DNA from: Rhodeus uyekii
Taxonomy: Eukaryota > Chordata > Actinopteri > Cypriniformes > Acheilognathidae
DNA length: 64,000 bases
Direction of reading: 5' to 3'
Assembly: GCA_037043235.1 (NCBI GenBank)
Contig: JAWRVZ010000079.1
Coordinates: 2,208,001-2,272,000, forward strand
The position numbers were made by a program, and so were the translations under genes. The stretch's first letter is position 1. Each line of letters opens with the position of its first letter. The notes under the pieces were generated by a model. The model was not told where the DNA came from. It saw nothing but the letters and a program-made list of their open reading frames with translations, and searched no databases. Shown in pieces: positions 12,660 through 26,355 of the stretch.

Positions 12660-13710
12660 CTCAAAGAAATTAAGAGAACACTTCAGCACAGTATAACACC
12701 AAGTCAGTTGAAATTCAGGGATATCAATCTGTCCAATTAGGAAGCATTAGTGATAGTGAATCAGCTTCACCTGCTTTGGTGCAAATGAAAGTGAGAACAG
12801 GTGCACTGGAGAGGCAACAGCAAGACAACCCACCAAAAAGAGAATGATTTTGCAGGTAGTGGCCATAGACATTTGTACCCACTTTATTCTTCTTGATTGA
12901 TTTGTCAATTGATTTGATTTAGGTTTGTGTTTTGTTAGTGTCCTTGTCATTGTTTGAGGCAGTGCCTGCAACTCAATCAGGTTACACAGGCAGTTCTGCT
13001 CGTCAAGGAAGGCACATCCATCCATGCCTGCCGTCGTAAGGAGGTTTGGTGTGTCTCCCAGCACAGTTTCAAGAGCATAGTAACCCAGCAACAGTACTGG
13101 TATTGCCTCCTTTGTGCAAAGAGGAACAGGCAAGGCAAAGACAAAGTCCTACAACATGACCTGCATCAGGGTACTAGTGTGCATGTTTCTAACCAAACTG
13201 TCTTAGACTTCATGAGGGTGGCAGGAGGGCCCGACATCCTCTAATGCAGTGTTTTTCAACCCATTTTGAGCCAAGGTACATTTTTTTTTCATTGAAAAAA
13301 GAAATCACAAGGCACACCAGCAACCGAAAATGTTAAAAAGTGAAACTCTGTAGCCTATATTAACAATATACAGTCATTCTTATCAAAGTGTTTTGAATGG
13401 GAATCAAAGAAAAATAAGTCTTTTATGATTAATTCGTTTTTTAGAGCAATTAGTTGAAACTGAATAATTTTCCACGGCACACCTGACGATATCTCATGGC
13501 ACACTAGTGTACCGCGGCACAGTGGTTGAAAAACACTGCTCTAGTGGGACTTGTGCTAACATTTTTACATTGATTTTTGATGTGATTTTGAATCCAGCCC
13601 TCAGTGTGTTGATTGATTTTGGTTTCCATTGACTGTCACAATTTTGTTCTTAACAAATTACAGAATGTATATAAATAAATATTTCATGGGTGAAATAAAA
13701 TGTCATTGTT
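12660..13710 (+). mobile_element. Tc1-like element, internally deleted, with nested hAT miniature element
   Basis: It starts with ATTAAGAGAACACTTCAGCA. The stretch 12950-13245 encodes remnants of a Tc1-type transposase: helix-turn-helix (CLCNLIEL antisense to the sense AVLLVKEGT segment) and a later SNQTVLDFMRVAGGPDIL-like piece. The frame is broken and the catalytic half is missing. The 3' end resumes after the hAT insertion with the CCAGCCCTCAGTGTGTTGAT region, typical of this lineage. Confidence 0.7.
13247..13538. mobile_element. hAT miniature element (292 bp) nested in the Tc1 relic
   Basis: Inverted termini CAGTGTTTTTCAACC and GGTTGAAAAACACTG. Flanks CTCTAATG (13239-13246) and CTCTAGTG (13539-13546) form an 8 bp target duplication with one mismatch, diagnostic of hAT. 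The same family end recurs at 53313-53342. Confidence 0.9.
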
Positions 13711-14421
13711 GTACTTTGCCAAAGAGAATTTTTACTTGCATTTGTCACTTAATTTTAGACCCTTCTCACGTCCTTCACCATCATCCCTCTTTCAGACTAG
13801 ATGTCCATTATCATCTGCTGCTCCACCCTGACCTACAGTCTGCCTTACTGATCATTATTCAGCCACCATAGACAGGTACTGTATTCTTATACACCATTAG
13901 GAAGCTGTATATTCCTGAATATACATAATGTGCATGTCTATTACCCTCTGAAATAGCGTTGGCTTAAATTGGTTCATTACGGGTAGAATCTATTAATTCT
14001 AAAATACCTATTTACACACATACACTTAAACACATGTACTGCTAATAGTGTGGTGGAGTATGTACTGCTAAAAAGAAATGGAAAAATGCCTCATGATTTA
14101 AAAAAGTGGACTGAGTAAGACTGAGTAATATTAAGAAATACACAAACACTTAGAGAGATTATGTATTGATTGCTGTCATTTCTGGAGCTCTTGTCTTTAT
14201 TAGACTGCTGTTAAATTGATGAGAATCATAGCGATAATCGTTACCAGTTACAAAAACACACTTAAATGCTCACACAAGCTAGAATCTGGAAACCACATTG
14301 TTGAAGGTATTAATATGATAAATAATAATATAACAATCTTACACAAACAAGCACTAGACATTGTTTATGATCCATCACCAGATTTACCGATTGCTTATAA
14401 TAATGACCAAACGTCTCATAG

Positions 14422-14422
<1 letters not shown>

Positions 14423-14472
<50 letters not shown>
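14423..14472. repeat. TA dinucleotide microsatellite
   Basis: About 25 TA units followed by a short CA run. Confidence 0.95.
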
Positions 14473-14482
<10 letters not shown>

Positions 14483-14719
14483 AACACAATTTTATATAAT
14501 AATATTTTGCCTATATATTTTGCACAGAGGATGATGTAAACCAATAAATTTTTTTTTGATTTGCGAATATAAATAAAGTTTAAGAACTGCACTTTACAAT
14601 GGCTACTGACCTGAGATTCCATTTCTGTCACTCCATGAATTTTTGACCAACGAGGCTGATGAGACAGAATGAAGAAAAGAAAGATTGTTGCTGTTGTAGT
14701 CAACAAGTTATCATTATAT

Positions 14720-15460
14720 ACACCGCTCAAACAGAGAACACTTAAATCACACATTGTATCTCAATGATTGAAATATTAATTTTGTATACAAAAAGATTTT
14801 CATTCTATAATTTGTTAAGAATAAAATTGACAACAGTCAGTGGAAACCAAAATCATCAACACACTGAGGGCTGGATTCAAAATCAATGTAAAAAGTTAAA
14901 GTCTGATCCAAATTGCATAGAATTCATCACAGTAACTCATAATGTAAGTTTGTAAATGTGTATGACCGCCACATGCCTGTATGCACTCACGACAACATCT
15001 GGGCATGATCCTGATGAGATAGATGGTGGATGTTGTCCTGTGTAGTAGCCTGTCTCCTGGTATCTCCTTGGTAAAACTTGGTGAAACTGTGAGACACACC
15101 AGAGATACACATCCTAGCAACTTTATTATATGTATTGTATGTATATGCCATTCTGAGGAGCAGAACTGCCTGTGTAACCTGATTGGGTTGCAGATATTGT
15201 TTTAGACAGTGACAAGGGCCTAACAAAACTAAAGACAAATCAATCAGGAAGAATAAGGAGGGAACCATTGGCTATGGCCACCACCAGCAAAATCATTCTT
15301 TTTTGTGGGTTTGTCTTGCTGTTGCCTCTCCAGTGCACCTGTTCTCACTTTCATTTGCACTAATGCAGGTGAAACTGATTCACAGTCATTAACGCTTCTT
15401 AATTGGACAGATTGATATCCCTGAAGTTTAATTGTCTTGGTGTTAATTGTTTTGAGCAGT
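14720..15460 (-). mobile_element. Tc1-like element, second copy of the 12.7 kb lineage, deleted
   Basis: The minus strand carries the 5' region (GGTGCACTGGAGAGGCAACA at about 15330) and then jumps to the transposase C-terminus: LIRIMPRCCRECIQACGGHT is encoded near 14960-15020. The right part of the terminal repeat (GAGCAG) is visible at both ends. The middle, including the catalytic core, is deleted. Confidence 0.75.
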
Positions 15461-15469
15461 CTATTTGTT

Positions 15470-18400
15470 ATATTTCTATATAAATTTGAAATTTGACAGT
15501 AAAACCACAAGTGAACAGTAGAGAAAATAAATACTACTGTTTTTAAGCATAATTTTAATGACTGTTTTATTCAAATACAACCAATCCTATTTGTGAATGT
15601 GTATCTTTTACATTGTCAAACCAGTCAAAATTGAGGTCATTAAAATAAGTGCTGATCTTTTGAATTTTCTATTCATTAAATAGTCCTGATTGAAATTCAG
15701 CAGCACATCTGACGTTGACAACAAATGAGAAATATTTCATTTATAAAAATTCAGCTTTGACCCATGAATAAATTACATTTGAAAATATTTTAAGAAAATG
15801 TTATTTTAATTTTTCAAAAAGTTTTTTACTGTATTTATATCAAATAAATACAGCCTGTATGAGCATATGAAACTATATTTATGTGCAGCCAGTGAAGTCA
15901 TGTGAAAGTGTTGGTTACTCACTGTCTTTGCATTATTTTTCTTGAGCAATAGTTTTAAACGCATAACATTCAACTGCAAACACACAACCTTCTTCCTTTG
16001 TCGTGGAGTAGCACTGCCACAGCATAGTGGTGCAAAAAAAAAAATGCTGTATATGCACATACACGCATAATTAATCAACACACACACTGAGTAAATTAAC
16101 TGTCCACATTACCTGAGCTTGGTTCATTATCCCTTTTACTCTCCTTATGGTCTTTCTCTCTCTCTTCTTTCATGGTCTGACCTCTACTTCTCAGCCATGT
16201 TTTTTTTTAAATAATTGTTTTTAAATTAATTTCTTCCTTCTGATCTTTCTCGCTTCTATGGTACCTGGTATTAACATCTGTCTCAGATATTAAGTAGAAA
16301 ATTTTACTTACACTAAGAACAGCATGAATCTCAAATACATCTTTAGAAGAATACATACATAAAATGTTGTGTTCAGCTGTTCTTAGCAAGTGAAGTACAA
16401 AACATGTTTTGGAGGAATGATTGCATTATGTGCATTGCTGATATTGGCACTAAAGCTATAAACAGGTTTGTGTCCACCATGTCACAGTGAAGTAAAGATT
16501 TAATGAAGGTTCACAATCATAGTCTTCATATTCTGCCTTGCAGATTAAACATACACACATAAATTCACTGCTATATCTTGTGGATAACCATGGCCAAAAA
16601 CACAATATTCCAGACACATTGTTGGAAATACTTTCCCTTGCACGTCAACATTAATATATACACAGCTTTGCCCTAGAACATTGTTCACACAGTGGTAAAC
16701 CGTGGAGCTGTTGTCTTGACCTTAAGTTTGCCGTTCAAAAACACACAGCACCATTACTAGTCTTCTAGTAGGTACTGCAGGAAAGCCCTTGAACACAAAG
16801 CCTTGAATGCTAACTGGGAGCTGTTGAAGTAGGACAATAATATTTACAGCTAATTTCCACCCTTGTATTTACTGCATAATTTAACACCTACCTAATTCAG
16901 GTATCAAACTATTCTTTGCACTTTAGGGAAGTAAATGATGCCAAATCTATAGACTCCAGCATTCACAGATTTGACTCTTAATAACATGAATTATGTATAA
17001 ACTTAGCATGCCATCATGCATATTGACTGCTAAATCTAATCCACGGATGAAGCATATTAGTGCTATGACATATTAACACTTTTGGAAGTGCTTTGCCGTA
17101 CCTTCCTCTACACCTCCATAATTGTGTTAAAACTTTTATTAGCTTCTTATGCTAAAATATCTCACCTGCGTGTGATATTTGCATGGCTTAAATCCATTTT
17201 TATGTCTTGTTGTTCAGTACAAACATCTAAACATTTTTCAATCAAGTAAAATTATTTAACATAAAATCACGAAAAATGTAAGTTTTTATACTTAAGACAA
17301 GAAAAACATTTGCCCATGAAGAGATAACTTGCGTCAATTTTTAACTATTGCTTTAAGCATAAGCACACTTAATTTTGCTAAGACATTATGTCTTCTTGAT
17401 TTCTGATAAATCAAGTAATTTTGTTTTAAGTAAATGTATCTTGATTATACACTAGAAAACAAGACAAAAATACAGAGCAAGAAAATGCTTTTTCAGCAGT
17501 GAAAGGAGGAAGAAAATGAGAAGGAACACACAATAGCCCTATGATTTGAGGCACAGCTTAGAATGAGTATAGGAAATATTTCAGTCTCCATGGAAACGAT
17601 GACTTTCCATAGAAGGGATTTCTCCAAAATCTGAGCTTTAGGCCTTTGATCAGTGTATATTCGGGAATGGGTGTCTGTGTGCGCATTTTTTTTTTGAGAG
17701 AGAAAAGCAGCAGCTACGTGTTACTCCGCTGACGACTCACAATCCCACACCTGCAGATGATTCCATAATAAATGAAAAGCATGCTGAATAATACTGAGAT
17801 TAGACTAACAATGGAATTCCATTTCCATGGACATAATCGTTTCCAAAGGCAAACAATGCAATTCCATTACAGTTTAGAGTGCATTAAACCATAGGAAAAC
17901 TCAGCCTCAAGAAAAATATTTACAGGAATTGCCCTCTACATTGCAATAAATCCTCCGGCAAATGTTTTCTTTTCCCCTCTTTCCTCTCCAACATATGCGC
18001 ACTTACAGTATAAACACTCCGTCAGACAATATAAATCAACTAAGTTTGTAACTAGGAGAAACTCTATGGAATGTGTCTCACCTCCTTTTCTATTTTTACA
18101 AGTTGAGTTAAAGCTTGTTTGTCTGAGGGGCACTTGTCTCTCCTTTCAGCTTCCTCTACTTCTATCCATAACTGTTATAAATATATCAAGCTATTTAAAA
18201 CTAAAGAGAGATTTAAGGTTCAAGGACAGAGGGCATCAAAATGAGAGAGAAGGCCAGGGAGGAAGAGCCGAGAGCAAATGCAAAGATGCTGGGTTAGCGT
18301 TAGCACGCTAGCATATGTGTCGCCGGCGGGCTTTTTCCTCGTCTGGAGCACATGGTGGCCCTGCGCTCTGATTGGCTCGGTCCTTGTGGCCATGGAAACC

Positions 18401-18940
18401 CAGCCATGGGTGAACGATACCCCCTCTGAACATGACTTGGGGAAAAGACAGGAAACAAGGACATCACTCTCTCCTTCTCTCTCACACACACTCACACACA
18501 TTCTGTCTAATACTTTTTGACCTGTGTTGGAGGACTCATGTTTTATGTTGATGATGTAACCAAGGGGTCTGTCACTGTGCTCATGGCAGGATCACAGAGT
18601 GAGAGTTAGAGGTGAACAGAGAGGAGAAACAGATCACATGGAATGAAAAAGAAATAGAAAGTGCAAGAAGGGCTTCTTTTTCTTTGTACTTTTTAAAATT
18701 ATTTGCTAATTTACTCCTGTTGTAAAAGCATGAAAAACATAACACTTCTAAGGAAGTCTTAGACTGTGATGGATTCAATAAGTAATTTGTTAGACGGAGT
18801 CTATGACAGAGTTTTTGACAGACTTTCAGCAACAGGACCAGAACAAGAGTCACTTAAAAAAAGTGAATCGGACGACTACAGTGTTTTTTGTTGTTGTTGT
18901 TGTTTTTTGCTAGCAGCCAGCAAAGACAAACCAACCAAAA
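15470..18940. other. Intron 1 stretch, no gene seen
   Basis: AT-rich intronic DNA with scattered homopolymers. No splice-bounded coding exon or complete repeat element is recognised. Conserved non-coding enhancers cannot be judged without alignment. Confidence 0.5.
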
Positions 18941-18948
18941 GACAAGTA

Positions 18949-19591
18949 TAGTAATACCTTGACATACAAGCATTCTGAGATACGAGCCTTCGAGCATTTT
19001 TGCTTTGAGATACGAGTAAATATTTGAGATACGAGCAGCTTACAGACACTAGGTGTTTGAGCACTCGGAGCAGACTCATTTATGGGGTAATTACATACGA
19101 TCTCCTTCAGGTTACACGGGACGACAAGTGATTCACAAGTATTATGCTGGGAGCAGTACGAGTTATGCGTTTTCAATAATAATAAATACGAGGTTCTGAA
19201 GCTATCCAATACACTACACAGGAAGAAACACTACAGTTCCACATTGTGTTTGCATTATCTACCGTATCCCTCCCTCCTCCTCTGCACATGCCGCCATTAG
19301 CCGCTACTGTCTCAAAGGTAAGAACTCATAATTAAAAATCACATTTTATTTTATATCACATGCATCCTTCTATACTATAATTTTTTTGTGCGCAAGTATT
19401 TCTCTATAGCAATTGAAAAACATGTTTTTTCCATTGTTATTAGCACTAATAAGAGAGTTATTAGAGAGAGCCAGAACAGATTAATTTTTTTCCTGTTATT
19501 TCTTATGGGAAAAAATTATTTGAGATACGAGCAATTTGCGTTACGAGCTCAGTCTTGGAATAGATTATGCTCGTATCTCAAGGTATTACTG
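18949..19591 (+). mobile_element. Tigger-like miniature element, copy C
   Basis: The left end TAGTAATACCTTGACATACA and the right end CTCGTATCTCAAGGTATTACTG form inverted repeats next to TA dinucleotides (right TA at 19592-19593). The interior is non-coding and related to copy A. Confidence 0.8.
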
Positions 19592-20654
19592 TATATTTCT
19601 AATTATTGTCTTGATTACAGTACTACAGTAAGGATTCTTTTTTTCTATTGGCTCAATCATAATTATCAATGTACATTCAGAAGCGCTGCAAACACTTCAG
19701 ATGGAATGTGTTAAATTAATCACAGCCTGGGGAGAATATCCTGAGGGAACGCTTAGAGATAACATCAAACTGTCACTATTACTATCAGTATCGTAAAATG
19801 TCCTGTTTGTTGCTCCTTCAGTCTGACATCTATGCCTCTGGTCTAGACTCATATCACTCAAGCAAGAGGGACAGAGAGGAAGAAATGGAGAACAGAGTCT
19901 GCAGCCTAATAGACTTATTAAGTAAAGTGTTAATTTTGACAGTAAATTCTGATTTAGTTTTAATTTTTAGTTTAATTGTTCCATTTTCCACTGGGGGATA
20001 AAACAGAAAATGTACCATGCTGTGCCTTGGTGACGCAATGGTTTACTGATGATATAAGATGTTAAGCAACTGCATATTAACGTATATATTAACATTCCTA
20101 ACCGTGCTTAGAACCATTCCCTCTGGCGGTGGAAACATGTCTTTATTTATTATTATTAAACAAAGCCACTTCTCATAAAGAAACAAAACATGGTCTTTTT
20201 TATTAATGAAGCATTCTTTATAACATCCATACAGCATTCTTCATTCTTTCAAGCAGACATATTTATTTGTATACATTAAATATAGATTAATATTTTTTAA
20301 AGCTATTAAAGTTATTCAGACGAGTACATTGGCCTCCTCACATTCAAGCCTCCTATAATCCCAGACTAAAACGCATGTTTGAGCCGTTTTAACTGAAAGC
20401 AACTTGCATTGGCATGTCTTAAAATGCACACAAGCATATAAATAAAAGCTACTTAAATGCCGTAATTGTACTAGGGCCTAATCCTGATTTAATCTAAACT
20501 CTGTCTGTTAAACAAGACCAATGATTTTCTTTTTCTTTTGTTGTTTGACTACATTACTGATGGACAGCAGCAGGTTTAAAACTGCGGTCACTTTAAGGCC
20601 GAATGTACGCATCCAATACACGGATATTCTCACACCTGTTCATGTTCACTTAAG

Positions 20655-20826
20655 GGCCCGTCCACACAGAGGTCCATACTGGTCTGGCGCCCCATACTGG
20701 TCTGGCATATATACTACATCGTTTTCAGTCGGTTTTAGTGGTCTCGTGTGGACGCTGATATTTCTTGCGCCGACGCCGTGTTTATGATCGGATAGGGAAT
20801 GCACCAGCATCGTGTGGACGTGGCCT
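20655..20826. mobile_element. Second copy of the GGCC-CGTCCACAC miniature element
   Basis: Starts GGGCCCGTCCACACAGAGG and ends GTGTGGACGTGGCC. The internal segment GGTCTGGCATATATACTACA is shared with the 4658-5058 copy, and the CATACTGGTCTGG motif is doubled. Shorter than the first copy through internal deletion. Confidence 0.65.
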
Positions 20827-20829
20827 CAG

Positions 20830-23800
20830 ACATAACAGATTGTTTACATGAATACTGGCAAAAATTGTTATGATGACACAATTTTCTGTGTAATTGTCAA
20901 AAAATATGCAAAAGACAGCACAATTCAGTACGTTCTGTTGCGTCGTCATTCTTTTTCAGAGTTATCCATATGTCTGTTCTTCTCTTTCTCCCAGACGTTT
21001 ACTTTTATGTCAGCTCTTACAATTCAAATGTGTGCATCTAACACACAGGACAAGTTTTGACTAGATTACTTCCCAAATCGCCCCTCACCTTGGTTTTATT
21101 CGTCAATAGATTTGTCACAGTTACATTCAAAACAAGTTTCTATTTAGTTATAGTCTCATTTTCACAGGACCCAGACCTGGCTGGGTCAACAGAAGCCCAT
21201 GTACTTGTCTTTGACACAGGTTATGTGTCACCACAGAGACTTGTGTATGAGAAAGAGAAAGTTTTGAAAAAGATGATGTTCGGCAGGCCATGGGAGGGAA
21301 AGCTGTAAATCAGGATGGCTTGTGTTTGTGCGTGTGTGTGTGTGTTTTATGTGGCCTCGGTTGTCTCAGTGTGTCCTGTCTTTGCAGTCATCCCTTGCTG
21401 TCACATAGCATTAATACTGACTGCAGATTTACTCACTCAGCCACAGAAGCTGAGAATGCACACTCACGTGTGTGTGTCTGTGTATGTTTTGGACAGCAAA
21501 GGTTCACTTCGGCAGTGAGCTGAGTGGAAGAAAAGAATCACATGAGACTCCTTCCCACTGGGAATGTCACCGTGAATTTATAACTACACACACACACACA
21601 CACATAAAAACATGCTGCGTCTATGGTGTGTGTGTTCATCTGACAGAATGATGGAGTCATTATGAATCACCACGATGATAAAGACACCACTCTTTTGCAG
21701 AAAACAGTGCACACAAAAAAACTCCCATAATACATTACAGATTCTTTTTATAGTGTGCGGATGGGGCAGGTTTTGCTTAGACTGTGGTGATGTTGTAAGA
21801 GGGCCTGACAACTATACTAAATACTGTACCTTCAAATCCAAAAACATATTTCAATGTTTGCCATCATTCATTTTAATCTCTGTATGGATGATAGATTGAC
21901 AGACTTTGTAACAGACTTACTAAGACGCATCAGAGCCTCCCCATATATCTGACGCCGCCTCGATCTGGGTGGTCAAAACTGGCCTTGACCAGCCGGAACG
22001 AAGCAGTCTGTTTTTTCTCTTTGTGTGTGTGTATGTTCACATTAGAAAGCTGTACACAGGCCAGGTTCCTCAGATCAGACTCCTGGACTATAGAGTGCAT
22101 GAGCATGTGTAATTGCATGCCAGATAGAATGTACTCCTCATCGCTCTTTTACCCAGGCGAATTGCAATTTCCATCCCTTTCTTTACTATTTTTCCTTGTA
22201 CCATAATGTCCAAATGTCTATCTTGTGCATTCATGCAATAAGTCACATAGAAACATGTTGTCTCACACACAGATCCTCCTGGTAGACTTAGGAAACGAAG
22301 AACATAAAATAGACTGTAAATCCCAATGCTCAAAATAACTAATTGGTTTGAGTAGCGCCAACTTAAATTAGACAAATTAGTTCAGTCAAATTAATTTTCA
22401 TGAGTATTTAGAACTCTCTTTTTCTTATGAGTTGACAAAACACATTTTAAGTCAAATTAATTATTTGACTGTTTTGAGTTTTGTGAACTTGTTTCGTTTA
22501 ATGTAGACAAACTTAAATTGGACCGAAACAGGGCTGGAATTTATATTTCCCAGCATCCTTGCCATGACAATTGAAAGGGAGAGTAAATGCTAAAATTAAG
22601 TGTTATATGCGTTTACAGTGTATGATGGGTGTGTGCATGGGAGAGGTTCCTGACATGGCATAAAGGCATTGTGTCTATGCAGAACACACACAAAATGCAG
22701 AAATGTTTGAATTTAAAAATGCTAATTATTAATTTAGTAGATACATTGTTTCTTCAACTATGACCACTTTTGTAATGAGAAACAAAATCGTTTGTTTATA
22801 GCAAATCTACATCTTTGGTTTTTTTTAAACAAAAAATATTTTAGGAGATTTTTTTTTTAGGAGATTTTTATTGTTTTAGATTAACATTGTGTATCCAGTA
22901 CAGGTGGAAAGCAAAAATCTACACATAAAATATATTTTAAATTAACAAAAATAAATGGTTAAGGCATGGTAAAGAAGTGTCGTTAATATATATATATATG
23001 TTCTTTTTGGATATGATTTTTCAAAACTCTGACACCTTTAACACAGCATTATCAAAGTATGCAAGCTTGTCAGAGCCATAAATCCATCATGACTATGATT
23101 ATTCAAGCAAACGTTCAGTCCAGACATATATGGTGCCGACAAAGGAACTTTGAAAGGCAAAGAAAGTGAGCGAGAGAGAGAGAACACAGAATTAAGGTCT
23201 ATAAGCAATTTTTCATTGAAGGTATGATTAAAAAATAAAAAAGTATCTATAGCTATTGGTTAAATCAGTATCAGATAAAAACGTGTTTCTGATAGCTTTA
23301 AAATGACTGACATAGTTAAATGGACACATTGCAATCTAATGTGAATTTTAAAAATTAATGAATAGTTGCACTAAATCCTATTAACCGTTTTAAAATAATA
23401 AAAGTACGAAACATTAAATAAATGCTATGGTATTCTGTGCCTTTACGCACAACCACCCCAGCTCTGCTAATTAAATACTTTTCATGCTCTAATATCAGCT
23501 AATTGCTTTAATCAGATGTTTTGGTGCATAACTGTGACAAATACCTGCAAGGCTTGTTGCTGTGGAGCAGTGATCCGAATAGCAGTACTGTACACTGCAA
23601 GTTTAACTGGAAAACATGGTGTCCTCTTAGAAGATGTGAAATTGACAGACCCGGACCAAACAATAAATATAACCTAGTTATAGAAGCATGAAAGCAAAAA
23701 GGGGGGAAATGCATTGAATTGCCGATTGCAAAACAATTGGCAAGACCAATCCTCCAAAACAAATATGTTTTTATTTCAAAACTATAATCTGAAAAGCATT

Positions 23801-24400
23801 AGACATACAGAGGGAGGGACTTTCCTGGAGATCTCTGCTTTACTGAGGACAACTTTAACAAGTATGTTTTGCTTTCAATTATGACTTCTTTTTAAATTCA
23901 GCTGATGTTAAATAAATAAGACACAGAAAGGAAGATCAAAAGAAAGGAAGAAGAGAAAAAGATGTTTTCTCTTGAACAACTTCATATAATAGTTTAACCA
24001 CTTTACGTTCAGTGATCAATACATAAAACATGAAGGCTAAACACGTCCAATATCAGTAGGAGTATTTACTTAATGTTTTCTTTGGTACTTAACCAAAGAA
24101 AACATTTACTAAAATATAAACTGAATCTGCTATTTCAGCTTTCGCTCTCTTAAGACCAAGCAAACGCAGAGAAAACACAGTGAAGTCTCAGCGATCGTGT
24201 TTTACACACACCATTAATGTGCTGCGTTTTTAACTAAAGTACATTTTAAATTGTTATTCATTGAAGTATGTAATTGCTTGATATTCATCATAATCTCGGT
24301 AAAATGTGGTGACGCGCTCCAGTTCTGTCATTCACGCGCACGTGCTGTTTCTCCACACACAAGATCTTGTTATTAGGATTCAAATATGACTGAAATATGA
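20830..24400. other. Intron 1 proximal part
   Basis: Contains TG/CA microsatellite blocks (21330-21345, 21588-21604) and, at about 22340-22622, a degenerate CACTA-type miniature element fragment rich in TCAAATTAA/TTTAAGT and ending ACAGTGTA. No coding exon is recognised. Confidence 0.45.
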
Positions 24401-24407
24401 TTCTTAC

Positions 24408-24585
24408 CGCTCTGCGAGTCTGTGATGATTATTTTATGGAGAAGGATGCCCGGTCAAAAGACGGAAGGTCCCAGTATTTTAATCGCTGCCCAAGTCCTCC
24501 GCTGTCGAGCTCGCCTCCGCCTCTGTCTTGTCACCGTTGAACCCTTCACGAGACCTCAGAGCGTGACTGAAATTGTCCGATTTTA
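24408..24585 (-). other. Candidate non-coding exon 1 and promoter of the connexin gene
   Basis: On the minus strand a TATA-like GGTTAAATAG (24608-24617) is followed by CG-rich sequence and, about 200 bases downstream, an excellent donor GCG|GTAAGAA at 24407. This lies in a CpG-rich patch (24.4-25.2 kb), unlike the AT-rich surroundings. Together with the acceptor at 579 it gives a 23.8 kb first intron. The start position is estimated from TATA spacing. No transcript evidence is available, so the link to the connexin is inference. Confidence 0.45.
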
Positions 24586-24619
24586 ACATGCTGTTCGGTC
24601 ACAAGCGCTATTTAACCAC

Positions 24620-26350
24620 GTATTGTGAGTTGGGCTAATGCTCCTTCGCAGTCTGTCGTTCTGTTAATAAATTCAGTTGGCAAAATTCAGTCATTTCGCA
24701 GAAATCACAGCCGCTCACCGCTGAGTTCATGTTCGCGCGAGCGAGTCTCGTGCCCGCATTTACCTGGCGAAATATTCTCTCGCGCTTGCGGTGTCATTTT
24801 CAGTCGCGCGCCTAAAGTCTCTCGTTACAGCGAACAAGTGCGAATTATCCATCCTACAAACTGTCAAAAATGAATGACTACGATTTCAAGCGGTCTGCGC
24901 ATCTCCTCTCCGTCCTCGTGGGGAGGTTGGGACACAATGACTGCTTGCACGGCTGATCCACAACACGTTTTTGGTTGTTTATCACATGGAAAGGCAAAAG
25001 TGCACGACCTTGTCTGAGGGATGCGACGGCGTATTAAAACTGAAGGGGAAACCTGACGGGTGGTTGCACACTGACGAGCGGCATTTCTGACGTTCACAAA
25101 AGTCAAAGGATGATTGACTGGCGCGCAAGCACGATGCGCGCGTCCGCTCTCATGCATGATTTCCTTTGTACATGGACGTAAAAACCCAGTGTTTTCTAAC
25201 TTCACTGATTGTTAAATTATTTGATCTGTTTCGATATAAAATAGACTATAAAGAAATGTACATTTGTAATTAATTGTTTTAATGCATATAAGAATTTGTA
25301 ACGTTGTAAAGTATCAGAGAAATGAAAGCAAAACCTGGAACATTGGACTGTTTTTTAACTTTTAAAGAGAAAAGGCTAATTTTCGGTTTTATGATTCTTA
25401 CTAACATACTGCTATCATACTAGTCCCTTTCTCTTCTTCAACTTAATTAACCAAGTCTTCTAACACCCACCCAGCCCTTTACACTCAACCAGAATTTGAG
25501 TTGATAGTTCTTACCCTGAAACCTTGTTCCATCAGTCTAAAGTCTGAACGAGCCATTGCAAACTCTCCATCTGCTTCTCTGACATTCAGGCACTCTGACA
25601 GGAACTTTGACAGGCTGACTGGTTCAGGTGCATTGGCTGACATCTTATACAGACAGAGACACTGAAAATGGGGTTTCCTCCAAACCAGAGGCATTTCTCT
25701 CTCCCTCGGTTTTCTTTGTGTTCTGTCTCTCTCTTTTTCTCACTTGTCAAATGATGGCAGGGTTTATGTTGGTCAGAGTCCAGGGCATGAAATAATTATT
25801 GTTGCTAGGATGGATGGCATGGATACGATCAAACTGTTCACATGGTTGTGACTGGGAGGGTGAAATCAGGCTTCCAAAAGTTTGTGTACTCTGGGTGGCT
25901 TTGCTGTACAGAAGGGTTTTCGGCATATGGCGCTCAAAAACAGCCTGAAGTGACACAGAGTGCTCCAGTACTTCTCTTTGACACATCTTGCGGTGTCTGC
26001 CAGAAATTCCTTGGCGCCCTGTTAAACATGAATCTCTCACTCTGACTTGTGGGAAAGCAGAAGAGGTAGAGAGGCAATGCTGAGACGTCGGATCAAGATG
26101 GTGACATTGTCACATCAAATCACTCCATTAATCTGTCAGTCAGTGTGATTGAACAAATGATCAGACAACCATCACTCATTTCACAGATTTTTTTCTACCA
26201 TTGTCTCAATTGCCAGAGTTGAGTTCCAAAACTTTCTTCAAATATAATTTTTGTATATTCACACTGTGATTAAAGTTACATTTATTATCATGATTTAATA
26301 GTCATCTTAAACCATATTTTGACAGTTTTACATTTTCTTGTAATTCCTTG
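24620..26350. other. CpG-rich patch and intergenic spacer upstream of the connexin
   Basis: 24620-25180 is rich in CG dinucleotides (for example GTTCGCGCGAGCGAG near 24732), consistent with a promoter-associated island. Beyond 25200 it becomes AT-rich; the only candidate exon is the 25515-25643 frame. Confidence 0.4.
25515..25643 (-). other. Unassigned open frame ending in a consensus splice donor
   Basis: An open frame of 43 codons starts MSANAPEPVSLSKFLSECLN and ends at TTCAGG|GTAAGAAC. Codon use looks protein-like (mixed acidic, basic and hydrophobic residues). I do not recognise the product and no following exon could be joined. It could be a minor exon of an intergenic gene between eftud2 and the connexin, or chance. 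Confidence 0.25.
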
Positions 26351-26355
26351 ACATA

